From the NCBI RefSeq assembly GCF_039522605.1, contig NZ_BAAADS010000025.1:537886-601885 (forward strand): 64,000 bases of DNA, written 5' to 3'. Shown piece by piece: positions 1-8,718 of this stretch. Every line of letters starts with the position of its first letter. The first letter of the stretch is position 1. This DNA is from Lentibacillus siamensis. Lineage in GTDB: Bacteria > Bacillota > Bacilli > Bacillales > Amphibacillaceae. The position numbers were made by a program, and so were the translations under genes. Below the pieces are notes generated by a model. That model saw only the letters and a list, made by a program, of their open reading frames with translations, had not been told where the DNA came from and made no database searches.

Positions 1-2141
1 AAATATTTTGTTGACTTTCCTTTTATTAGGAAAAACATAAAGTTTGGCTTTTTGCCTTTTTCAAAGTGTTCTTTAACTGTTTGGATATCAGTTTGAACAT
101 CCTTTAAATCCTTATCAGGAAGTCGAATATCATGTGTAATTAAATCATTATAAAGGCTAAATAGATGCTGAATATTTTTCTGTTGTTCTTCAATTAATTT
201 TCTCCATCTCTCTTCCCGAATACCACCTGCCCTTAGTTCTTCTACTATCACTGTAGAAAATTCCTCAACTATAAGAGGTTTATAAGACAAAATATCAAAA
301 ATCTTATCTCGAATAGCCTGAACTACATCATGGTCTTTTGGAAGTTGGTAGGATTGAATAATTTGCTGACCTTCATCCTCATATTCATTTAAACCCTCTT
401 CTTTTTGCATTAGTTCCTTAAAAGAATGCACATTCCGAATTTCAGTATCTAATACTGGCAAGCGCTTATCTCTTAATAAAAGGTCTTTTTTATTCAACTG
501 ATTACGAAGATCCCATAAACGAGTCCATTGAGCATCAGTTAACGGAAATTCAGTTTCCATTGCAACATCATCTTTTATCCATTTGTAGTCAACTTCGGCC
601 TGCGCCAGTTCCTTTGCTATATCATACTTATACCGTTTTTCTCCTTTATAAATTAATGGAGTACCTTCCTTTTCGGTATATCTTTTTAGCTCACCTTTTA
701 ATCTAGCTTCTTCACGCTTGCTTACATCAAGGGATTCAAGGTTGCGATTAATTCTTTTGTCAAGAGATTCGGTATCCAATTCTCCTAATTTTTCACCAAG
801 GGTACGTATAGAACTTTCAATTTCTTTCATTGATTCTCTACCGCCACCTAAAACTGGTACACACAAATCACGAATTGCATCAGGAATTTTATCCTTTAAT
901 ACTTTCAGGGCATTTTCTTTTTGAGAAGTAATTAAAATCCTCTTTCCCTGCGAAAGAAAATGAGAGACTAAATTAGCAATTGTATGTGTTTTACCTGTGC
1001 CGGGCGGACCCTGAACAGTGACTCCATAACTACGGTCTATTCGACGTACAATTTCTTTTTGTTGCTCATTGGCTGGCAATGGAAAATATAGATGATTCTT
1101 AGGTAACGGTGAAAAGGAATCTTTTTCAGCAGTAAATTCTGCTTCATCCCTCTCTTCTTCAAAAATTGAAGTGACAGCTTCTGTTAACTCAATGGTACCT
1201 GTTTCAAGCCCTTCAATTATCTGTTTTAAATCCTCACGAAGCACGCGAACCTTTTTACTACGGAGAGAAAATATGGGATAATCAAAAATGGAAGGCTTCC
1301 TACTAACAGAAAGTTTGCTTCCTTTATTCTCCACAAAGGAACCATCTGGGTGAATTAAAGAGGCATATTGATGAAATAAGTATGACATATCATCCAGAAT
1401 ATCCATGGATTTTAGTTCTTCCACTATTTCATCCAGTTTCTGTTTATTTGGAAGATCAACGTTCGTGAGCATTTCCCTTTCGACTTTCACATTCTCCTCT
1501 GATTGTTTGGCAATGATAAGGCCTTTCTGGGGAATTAGCTCAAGTTCCAGTTTACTTGTAACGAGCGGATGACGGATAGTTCCAATTTTTTTATCAGAAT
1601 GTTGCCATGTCAAAATGCCACGACCAAATATGAGTTCCAACGTATCCCCTTCTCGTTCAAAACGTGAAACTAACTGAAAGAACTCATTGTATAATTTCGA
1701 TACATATCTTTTCAGCTTTAGATTATCCGCCCAATCCTGCCACTCTGACTTCCACTTATTATAAAGGTTACGCCTAACTTGATCATCCTCAAATAATATA
1801 TTTTTTTCTTCACCGTATTCGTTTTTCTCCGCTTTTTCAACATAGAAAGTTGGTTCCAAATCTTCTCGCTTGTATGTACTTTTTATCCAGTTTACTATTT
1901 CATCCGGAGGTTGTGGAGCCCTTTCCTCCTCTTCAGTGATAATGGGCTTTTTTATTTCCAAAAAATTCTCTTCTTCATTACATTGAGAGAGAACATTACA
2001 TCCTTCTAATTCTTCCAAGTCAGTTATTGCCCAGGTCATTTCATTTTTTTTATAATCCCGGTCAACTTTCCCTACCAGGTTATTAAGCTCCAATAAATAA
2101 TTAAAAAACCGGGCAGCTTTTTCTTCTTGTATTTTACTCAT
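1..2141 (-). CDS. SF1 superfamily helicase (AAA_11/AAA_12, UPF1-like), C-terminus outside window
   Basis: The reading frame is open from an ATG at 2141 to the window edge, at least 713 codons, so the C-terminal part is missing. The start has a good ribosome site (GAGGTG, 7 bases upstream). A Walker A motif GPPGTGKT lies near residues 378-385, followed by ANLV and LITSQKE, which is the layout of UPF1/SMUBP2-like SF1 helicases. A long charged insertion follows, predicted to be coiled coil. Families of this kind unwind DNA or RNA using ATP. It lies in the same direction as the BREX operon but 675 bases downstream of it, behind a repeat-rich gap, so it may be an accessory defence gene or an independent neighbour. 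The helicase class is clear; its role is inference. Confidence 0.8.
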   Translation of the reverse strand, partial: MSKIQEEKAARFFNYLLELNNLVGKVDRDYKKNEMTWAITDLEELEGCNVLSQCNEEENFLEIKKPIITEEEERAPQPPDEIVNWIKSTYKREDLEPTFYVEKAEKNEYGEEKNILFEDDQVRRNLYNKWKSEWQDWADNLKLKRYVSKLYNEFFQLVSRFEREGDTLELIFGRGILTWQHSDKKIGTIRHPLVTSKLELELIPQKGLIIAKQSEENVKVEREMLTNVDLPNKQKLDEIVEELKSMDILDDMSYLFHQYASLIHPDGSFVENKGSKLSVSRKPSIFDYPIFSLRSKKVRVLREDLKQIIEGLETGTIELTEAVTSIFEEERDEAEFTAEKDSFSPLPKNHLYFPLPANEQQKEIVRRIDRSYGVTVQGPPGTGKTHTIANLVSHFLSQGKRILITSQKENALKVLKDKIPDAIRDLCVPVLGGGRESMKEIESSIRTLGEKLGELDTESLDKRINRNLESLDVSKREEARLKGELKRYTEKEGTPLIYKGEKRYKYDIAKELAQAEVDYKWIKDDVAMETEFPLTDAQWTRLWDLRNQLNKKDLLLRDKRLPVLDTEIRNVHSFKELMQKEEGLNEYEDEGQQIIQSYQLPKDHDVVQAIRDKIFDILSYKPLIVEEFSTVIVEELRAGGIREERWRKLIEEQQKNIQHLFSLYNDLITHDIRLPDKDLKDVQTDIQTVKEHFEKGKKPNFMFFLIKGKSTKY

Positions 2142-2274
2142 AGTTGACACCTCATTTACACTTATCTTTGCATCTTCTATTGAATTTTTGTTACAATAAT
2201 TACAATTGTATTACAAAGTGGATATATAAGCAAAATCAACCCATTCTAATAAATCAATAAATAATGATCTTATA

Positions 2275-2622
2275 GTGTAAATATCCACATTATTTCAGTT
2301 TCACATTAGCACAGCATTCCAGTTTGGAAGATACTTACATAATCGGGTGATACGGCTTTACATGGAGAGGTGGGCATGGTAGGCTATTTTCCTTGTGAAA
2401 TCGGCGTTTTCCCGTTTCGCCTTTCACTACAACCCATGCCCACAGAGGCTCCATGTCAAGCCACAAACGGGATAATTGTAAATAAATGGTCGGGAATTTG
2501 CAAATTGCACCAGATTTTGGCTGAGATAAGGTGAAAATATCCGTCTTAATTTGAAAAAAATCACCCGTTTTCGGCTGGAATAGTGTGCCGCTTTACACTT
2601 ATAGTTCAGTTTGTATAATAAT
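2275..2622. repeat. Repeat-rich palindromic element filling the gap between helicase genes
   Basis: This fills most of the 675-base gap at 2142-2816, where I see no gene. A long inverted repeat pairs 2354-2379 with 2434-2462 (core TGGGCATGG/CCATGCCCA and ACATGGAG/CTCCATGT), with a second nested stem (GTGAAA.GGCG / CGCC.TTTCAC) in the loop. To its right are two diverged direct copies of about 54 bases, 2470-2523 and 2524-2577, both ending in GGCTG. The outer ends carry related inverted motifs (TATAGTGTAAA near 2275 and TTTACACTTATA near 2610). It could be a non-autonomous mobile element, an extended structured RNA, or decayed repeats. No transposase is present. Confidence 0.5.
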
Positions 2623-2816
2623 TCAATGTTTTATATTATCAGATGCTGTACATTAACCATTTTATAGAAAAACATGTGCAAGAAATTGTTGAGGTGTATT
2701 TTTATTAAAAAACTAGTAAGAACCTGGTTGGATAATCACGTAAATTTTAGTCAAATAACATTTCAATTTGCCCTTTATCCATACAAATTCCTCTGCATTT
2801 TCTCACATTTCCTCTA

Positions 2817-3584
2817 TCACATTAATTTCATTTCTTCTTCAACCAAACAATCTCTCACCACATAAACATACAACATATCCAACACATCTTGTAAGTCTTC
2901 CAATTCCCGATCACTCAACATATAACCAGGATCTGAAGTAAGTAATATATACCTTTCTTCTCCATTAAACCTTTCACTAGAAAAGTCTATCAATCCGAGA
3001 TTGTCATATTGTTTTACATTTAACCTGCCATTTGCTTTTTCATATTGAACGATCGTCTCATAATAATCTGAAGCAAGCACCTGTTGACTATATCCTATGG
3101 GATCCACTTCTAATGAGATCATTTTCTTTGGAGGCTTGATTGATACGTTTTTTTGGCGGTTAATTAAATTCAAACGTTCTTCTTTCTTCTGATCTAAATC
3201 AATCAATTTAGCGTTCATCTGATTTATCGGAGCACTATTTCTATTATCAGTATTTTCTTGTTGATAACTCTCAAGCTTATCTAATGTATCCCTATATTGC
3301 TGATTAAATGATTTCTCTAGAAATGTGTGCATTTTATTTAACTGCTTTTCCCTGTTTGATAATACCGCATGCCTGACTGATATCGACTGTTTCATGATTT
3401 CACTGCCACATTGATTAGCTGAGGTATTTTCAACTTTTAAATCTTCTTGTGCAAATTCATGTAGGAAAATCCAATTCGGATTTAATATTAAAATGTCTCC
3501 GGATTCACGTTTGGCCAAATGTACAAGACGTCTTTCTAGCTCCTTACCTGTTCCATCTGTAATTGTAATTTCATAAAGTTCCAC
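2817..3584 (-). CDS. C-terminal half of the SNF2 helicase, separated by an in-frame stop
   Basis: 255 residues from a GTG at 3584, with only a weak ribosome site (GGAAAA). The frame is the same as the SNF2 helicase upstream: from its TGA at 3627-3629, 14 sense codons lead into this start with no other stop. The region has a beta-rich opening (YEITITDGTGKEL), a central charged helical segment and a conserved-looking end. RapA/SNF2 helicases in methylase- and PglZ-linked loci usually have such a C-terminal extension and are about 1000 residues long. 796 plus about 270 residues gives that length. I therefore infer that it is the detached tail of one gene. It could instead be a genuine separate subunit translated by reinitiation. 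Confidence 0.6.
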   Translation of the reverse strand: MELYEITITDGTGKELERRLVHLAKRESGDILILNPNWIFLHEFAQEDLKVENTSANQCGSEIMKQSISVRHAVLSNREKQLNKMHTFLEKSFNQQYRDTLDKLESYQQENTDNRNSAPINQMNAKLIDLDQKKEERLNLINRQKNVSIKPPKKMISLEVDPIGYSQQVLASDYYETIVQYEKANGRLNVKQYDNLGLIDFSSERFNGEERYILLTSDPGYMLSDRELEDLQDVLDMLYVYVVRDCLVEEEMKLM

Positions 3585-3626
3585 ATGTAGTTTTTCCGGT
3601 ACATTAACCGAGACAATATAATGCTG

Positions 3627-6017
3627 TCAGGCTCTACCTTCTATTTCCTTTTTCATTAACTGAAGTCCAACATGGAATAAGGGGTGTATATCTGTTATTA
3701 ACGGTACATCCTCTGATTCAGCGTTTACCGAGTTGGTAAAACGATAGCTTTGTATTTGTTCGTCGTGTGAATCAGGCATATTGTCACGAATAAACTTAGG
3801 CAATCGCTCAATTCGCATGATTGTTTCATCTTTAGACTTTTGTATTCGTACACGTTTCTTTTCAAGCACAAAGGAGGTGAAATCAGCGTAGAAGCGTTTT
3901 GGGATACGTTCCACAAACCATTCATTTGTTTGCCGTTTTAACTTTGGCAAATCAATCTTTTCTTCCGTCAGACGCTCTTCCTCAACTAGGTTTAGTAACC
4001 TTTCGTTCTCATCTGACAATGTCTTATCCATATTAGCAATAACTTCTTCAAGTTTTTCACGATTTACAATGGCCTCTTGCATTAAATTAGCCAAACTATC
4101 ATATTGATCCTCTAGCACTTCACCAATAAAATCATATACTAAGTCAGATCCTAAGTCTGTTCTCATTTTTTCCATTTTCTCAAGCAAACGGACCATTACA
4201 CTACCTTCACGTGTATTTTTGGCTACTAAATTAAAGATAAACACTTCATTTTTTTGCCCTATTCGGTGGATTCTTCCCATTCGCTGTTCAAGCCTATTTG
4301 GGTTCCATGGTATATCATAATTAATCATTTGATTACAGAATTGTAAATTTATTGATTCACCACCAGCATCTGTAGCCAACATAATCTGACACTCGTTTCT
4401 AAACATCTCAACTTGCTGATGACGCTTATTCATTGAGAATCCACCGATGATTTTAGCCACTTTTGGTACCCGTTTTAATAATTGTTCTTCCAAATAATTA
4501 AGGGTGTCTACTGATTCTGTAAAAATAATGATCTTTTCATTTTGTTGTAGTAGTAAACCGCCTTCGCCGAATAACGTTTCTTCCAATTCTTCAAACTTTT
4601 TCTCAACTGTATAAAATTTAATGTGCTCTATTTGTTTAATAAGTCCCTTAATCGCTAGAATTTCTTTCTTCAATTCCTTCATATCAACAACATCCGTAGA
4701 CTGCACTAACTGAGCATCCAATTTTTCTTGTAGTTCATTACCCTCTTCTAAATAATTTTCCGTATCTAATTTCCTTACTTTATTCACATATCTTTTTCTT
4801 TCTTTCTCTGTTTGTTTATATAATTTAACTAGACGTTTATATCTCCTGCGCAGAGATAGATAAATGGCTTCAATCGATGAACTTGATCTTCGTTGTAATA
4901 ACATCATTGCAAATGCTGTACTTTGACTACCATTGTTAATCGCTCGATTAAAGTAATGACGTACGTACTCTGTAACAGCATCGTATAATTCCAGTTCCTC
5001 ATCTGTTAGTTGGAATTGGATGGTCTTGGATGTACGTTTAGGGAAAATTGGCGTACCATCAAAATTGCTAAGGTTTTCTTTTAGGCGCCGAATAATAAAA
5101 GGGTTTGCTTTTTCTTGAATACTTTCATTTATTATCGTACTTGAGAATACGTCTTCATCTATTAACTTCATCAAATGGCGGAAATTTTCCGTATCCCCTT
5201 TATGTGGAGTTGCTGTTAATAATAAGCAATGTTCAGCTTTCCTCAAGATTGATTCACCTAGCTGATAAAGCTTGGTACGAAATACTTTCTTTTTAGCCGT
5301 TCCTTGTGTGTATGCAGCCATCTTATGTGCTTCATCAATGATAACTAAATCAAAATCAGATTCTTGTATTAATGCTTTGACATCATCACGTATAGCCCAA
5401 TACATTGAAGCAAGACAAAGGGAATTTGCTGTAAATGGATTTTTGCCACCATATTCCTTAACAACATTCCGATTTATGATATGAAAATGCAAACCGAATT
5501 TTTGATCTAATTCTTCTTGCCATTGTTTAAGCACCAACGGTGGAACAAGTATCAGAATTCGATTGGCCATTAGACGTGCTTGCAGCTCTTTTATAAGCAT
5601 CCCGGCCATGATCGTTTTACCTGCACCGGGATCATCTGCCAATAAGAATCTTGGTTGTGGCACTTGAAGCATTCTTCCATATACTGCTTCGATTTGGTGT
5701 GGTAATGGTATTATATTTTGATTTCCTAATGCTTTTGTATGGGAAAATTTTGCTTCATTTTTTAGTAATAAGTATTGAATATATTTCTGTACATCCTCAG
5801 CCTGGATACCGGATTTCTCTTTATTATTCATCTGTTGGAATTCATTTATTTTTTTACTTTCCACCATCACTTCATAAAATTTACTTGATTCTTGACCAAT
5901 CGCTTCAACCACGTAGAAGTCTTCCGCTATTGATTCACACTTTTTTATTTCAACAGCTTCTGGAAAATATGTGCTCGAAACAATATCCCCTTTAGCCAAC
6001 ATATCTGTTACCTCCAT
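3627..6017 (-). CDS. brxHII: SNF2/RapA-type DEAD-like helicase, BrxHII-like (BREX), truncated by in-frame TGA
   Basis: 796 residues. A helicase ATP-binding domain carries Walker A (DDPGAGKT near residue 137), the DEAH box (VIIDEAHK near 230) and motif III (LTATPHKGD). The C-terminal helicase domain carries the SNF2 signature GRIHRIGQ near 588. This is the RapA-like branch used as BrxHII in BREX types 3 and 5 and as DrmD in DISARM, and it probably translocates on double-stranded DNA. A long basic helical insertion lies near residues 375-480. The gene is 34 bases downstream of the unrecognised gene and is cotranscribed with pglZ. Its frame ends at a TGA, but the same frame runs on for about 270 codons, so the protein may be truncated. 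The symbol is assigned by family and context. Confidence 0.75.
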   Translation of the reverse strand: MEVTDMLAKGDIVSSTYFPEAVEIKKCESIAEDFYVVEAIGQESSKFYEVMVESKKINEFQQMNNKEKSGIQAEDVQKYIQYLLLKNEAKFSHTKALGNQNIIPLPHQIEAVYGRMLQVPQPRFLLADDPGAGKTIMAGMLIKELQARLMANRILILVPPLVLKQWQEELDQKFGLHFHIINRNVVKEYGGKNPFTANSLCLASMYWAIRDDVKALIQESDFDLVIIDEAHKMAAYTQGTAKKKVFRTKLYQLGESILRKAEHCLLLTATPHKGDTENFRHLMKLIDEDVFSSTIINESIQEKANPFIIRRLKENLSNFDGTPIFPKRTSKTIQFQLTDEELELYDAVTEYVRHYFNRAINNGSQSTAFAMMLLQRRSSSSIEAIYLSLRRRYKRLVKLYKQTEKERKRYVNKVRKLDTENYLEEGNELQEKLDAQLVQSTDVVDMKELKKEILAIKGLIKQIEHIKFYTVEKKFEELEETLFGEGGLLLQQNEKIIIFTESVDTLNYLEEQLLKRVPKVAKIIGGFSMNKRHQQVEMFRNECQIMLATDAGGESINLQFCNQMINYDIPWNPNRLEQRMGRIHRIGQKNEVFIFNLVAKNTREGSVMVRLLEKMEKMRTDLGSDLVYDFIGEVLEDQYDSLANLMQEAIVNREKLEEVIANMDKTLSDENERLLNLVEEERLTEEKIDLPKLKRQTNEWFVERIPKRFYADFTSFVLEKKRVRIQKSKDETIMRIERLPKFIRDNMPDSHDEQIQSYRFTNSVNAESEDVPLITDIHPLFHVGLQLMKKEIEGRA

Positions 6018-6051
6018 CGTAAAATGCCTTATTTAGGGTTGAATAAGGCTT

Positions 6052-6768
6052 TTAGATTGTATTTTTTTCAATTACTAAATCCTTAACACCTTGACGATGG
6101 AAAGAAAATACTTCATAATCCTGTAACCCTACAACATCTAGTTCATAATCGAACGGAAAAAATAATGGATGATGATGAATAAATTCAACTTGAAGTGAAT
6201 CGCTATCTAATAATTTTAATAAAACCTGAGCAATGAATGCATGTATAAACGGGTTCGTGATAGAAATTTTTTCATTTGCCTTATAGGTACGTCTGTCAAT
6301 TGGTTGAATCATTTCCCATGCCTTCATGCTTGATAACACTGCACTCGTTGCTACTTCTACACGACGGCGATCCCCATACGCTTCTTTCATTCGTTTCCCA
6401 ATCGCTGCACTAGAAATTTCATCTTGTAATTGAAATAGGCGACCAAATTCATTGGCAACATCCTTAAAAAACGGATAAGCAACCATGGTTAGTCCCCAAT
6501 GAACACATGTCCGTTCCTCTTTTGTTAACTGGCTATACTGGTCAAGAATTTGATCACGAACTTGCAACAAATCATTATCAACTAAATACCAAATTTTCAT
6601 CAACATCGTAATCGCATTCTTTCTTGATTTAGCACCTGTTATGTCGTCACGTAAATAGCCGTCCAAGATTGTATACATTTTTTTACGTGTGTTCTTTTTG
6701 GTTTGATTTGCTGTAAAATCTAAATGCTTTAACAACACTTTTTGATCAAATCCGACTGGTTTACTCAC
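6052..6768 (-). CDS. BREX-operon protein of unknown function, in the expected brxA slot
   Basis: 238 residues from a GTG at 6768, whose first bases overlap the pglZ stop (GTGAGTAA). This start is preferred over an ATG 45 bases upstream because AAAGGAAG lies in front of it. I do not firmly recognise the family. The protein is soluble and mostly helical, with distinctive stretches KMYTILDGYLRDDITG, HWGLTMVAYPFF and EAYGDRRRVEVATSAV, and no catalytic motif that I can name. Type 3 BREX operons normally include brxA (DUF1819) in this part of the operon. This protein may fill that role or may be a different accessory. The tight overlap with pglZ suggests translational coupling and a shared complex. 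Confidence 0.7.
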   Translation of the reverse strand: MSKPVGFDQKVLLKHLDFTANQTKKNTRKKMYTILDGYLRDDITGAKSRKNAITMLMKIWYLVDNDLLQVRDQILDQYSQLTKEERTCVHWGLTMVAYPFFKDVANEFGRLFQLQDEISSAAIGKRMKEAYGDRRRVEVATSAVLSSMKAWEMIQPIDRRTYKANEKISITNPFIHAFIAQVLLKLLDSDSLQVEFIHHHPLFFPFDYELDVVGLQDYEVFSFHRQGVKDLVIEKNTI

Positions 6769-8707
6769 CCAATCCACTTCCTTTATTTTTTTGTACCCTA
6801 ACAAAAGGTACAATCACTTCTTCAATACTAATACCACCATGTGTAACGATCGAATGATTTTTTGGAACAAAGGCTTGACCATAATCTGCAAGTAACACAT
6901 TATAATCGTCTGGTAATCCAACATTCGACCATTTTAATCCGGATAACTTAGATACTGCATCTTCATACAGCGTGGTATCATTATAAACTCGTACACGCTC
7001 CCCTTTTTGATCAACAAGGACACCTTCTGAAATGCGACCAATCCCTGTTGCATTTGTATTCCCATGGTCTGAAGTAAGATAGACAGTATAACCATTATCG
7101 ATTAAGTCATCAAGAAGATTCACAAGATAGTTTGTTTCTAACCATAACTTAAGATCAGAGGTGATGCTTTTCTCTCCTAACACAGCATGGTGGGTAAATT
7201 GATCAATCACATCAATTACTGCTCCATACACCTTTGTCGACTTTCTAGCCAAAGCCTTTATATTTTTCCGGTCATATTTCTCTTTTCCTAGACTTTTCTG
7301 ATAAGCAACATACTGTTTTAATACACCTTGATTTTCCCAGAAGGATTTCCATAGTTTTTCTTCTGAAGCGGTTGTATGAATGGTTTGACTAAACGTTAAT
7401 GGTATGTTCCCAGACAATATGGCTTGTCTTGATACAGAAGTTAATGTCGGAACCCATGCAAATACTTGCTGTTCTTCAAACAAAAATTGGTATCCTCTTA
7501 AGTATTTTTGTACCATTTTCCACTGCGAATAATTCATACCGTCAAGAACTAATAATGCTACTTTTTCACTATTCTTTCTCTCTTTATCAATCACATGTGG
7601 GATATGATGCACAAGCTTTGGTTTCGGGTATGGTGGTAAACTTGTTAACGTATGAAACTGAGTGATCATCCATTTCATAAATTTTTTATTAACAGTTTCC
7701 ATCAGGTTGTCAATATCCACTTTATGGTGGTCATTCAAAATAGCAGTTAGCTTCAATTCTCCAATCAGACCACTAATTTCTTGCCAATCTTTATAAAGAG
7801 TAGCGTTCTGCACATATTCATCAATCTTCTCCCTTAAATGATGCGATTTCACCTCTACATCTTCTTCATTTTCATCCTTTTCAATTCCGAATCGCATCCA
7901 ATTTGGGATAAATTCCGATGACACTTTCACCTTGGAAAGAAAACCTTCCATAAATAAATCATTCATCAATCGTCTTACATCTCCATCCAATAACGGATGA
8001 CTCTGATAAACTTCAATAGTATCCTTTATTTGTGTTTGTTGAACTTGTATGAATTCTTTAACGAACTCAGCCCATTTTTGTTCCATAAAGTGATAAAAAA
8101 ACGTTGGGGATTCAACGATTTTTTCCAAGGGAACTTTGTGATAAGCAGGTATGTGCTTCCATTCATGAACAAGAAAGTTCTGAACTACCAGGGGTAAATC
8201 AATATTATTATAATGTATGGATAACAAAGACTTGTATAAATCTACCTGTGAATCCATCACATCATACGGGATTTTATATAGGTGTTTAATGATATATTCC
8301 AACGTTTCTTGGTCTGAAGATGAGCCTGTATACTGTTTATGAACAGTGTACAGGGCATCAAAATCTTCCCGATTGATTTGTCGAATAACTTGTGCAGAAA
8401 ACTTTGGAAAAATATGTTGTAAATCCATTTCTACCTCTAATGCTTGTTTTTGAAATTCATAAGGAAATACAATATCCTCATTTGTATAGATAACAAGCTG
8501 TGGTGAAGAAGAATTCAAACGATATTGTTGCTCGTACAAGTAGCGGAACGTCATACTATCATCAAACCGAATTATATCAAAACCATGACTTCCAAGTTTA
8601 CGTAATATATATTCATCACTTAGTAAATAATCGTAATCATGGACCAAAATCAATTTGGTTTGTTGATACTGTATTTTTCCAATTATTGCTTCACGCCATC
8701 CAAGCAT
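6761..8707 (-). CDS. pglZ: PglZ, alkaline-phosphatase-superfamily protein of BREX
   Basis: 648 residues. I chose the ATG at 8707 because AAGGTGAT lies just before it; an upstream ATG at 8740 would overlap the methyltransferase. The C-terminal half is a PglZ domain: LLVLDGMN near 387 holds the first metal ligand, TSVSRQAILSG follows, and TSDHGN near 546 supplies further metal ligands. The N-terminal half (RFDDS, the FPYE region and many helices) is typical of the longer type 3 PglZ. PglZ is required in every BREX type, but its substrate is not established. It sits 11 bases behind the methyltransferase gene and overlaps the next gene, as expected for one operon. Confidence 0.9.
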   Translation of the reverse strand: MLGWREAIIGKIQYQQTKLILVHDYDYLLSDEYILRKLGSHGFDIIRFDDSMTFRYLYEQQYRLNSSSPQLVIYTNEDIVFPYEFQKQALEVEMDLQHIFPKFSAQVIRQINREDFDALYTVHKQYTGSSSDQETLEYIIKHLYKIPYDVMDSQVDLYKSLLSIHYNNIDLPLVVQNFLVHEWKHIPAYHKVPLEKIVESPTFFYHFMEQKWAEFVKEFIQVQQTQIKDTIEVYQSHPLLDGDVRRLMNDLFMEGFLSKVKVSSEFIPNWMRFGIEKDENEEDVEVKSHHLREKIDEYVQNATLYKDWQEISGLIGELKLTAILNDHHKVDIDNLMETVNKKFMKWMITQFHTLTSLPPYPKPKLVHHIPHVIDKERKNSEKVALLVLDGMNYSQWKMVQKYLRGYQFLFEEQQVFAWVPTLTSVSRQAILSGNIPLTFSQTIHTTASEEKLWKSFWENQGVLKQYVAYQKSLGKEKYDRKNIKALARKSTKVYGAVIDVIDQFTHHAVLGEKSITSDLKLWLETNYLVNLLDDLIDNGYTVYLTSDHGNTNATGIGRISEGVLVDQKGERVRVYNDTTLYEDAVSKLSGLKWSNVGLPDDYNVLLADYGQAFVPKNHSIVTHGGISIEEVIVPFVRVQKNKGSGLGE

Positions 8708-8718
8708 TTTATCACCTT

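Noticed and set aside
2674..2865. Short plus-strand frame at the end of the helicase tail gene
   Set aside because: It overlaps the C-terminus of the minus-strand gene, has no ribosome site and a membrane-like composition typical of AT-rich shadows.
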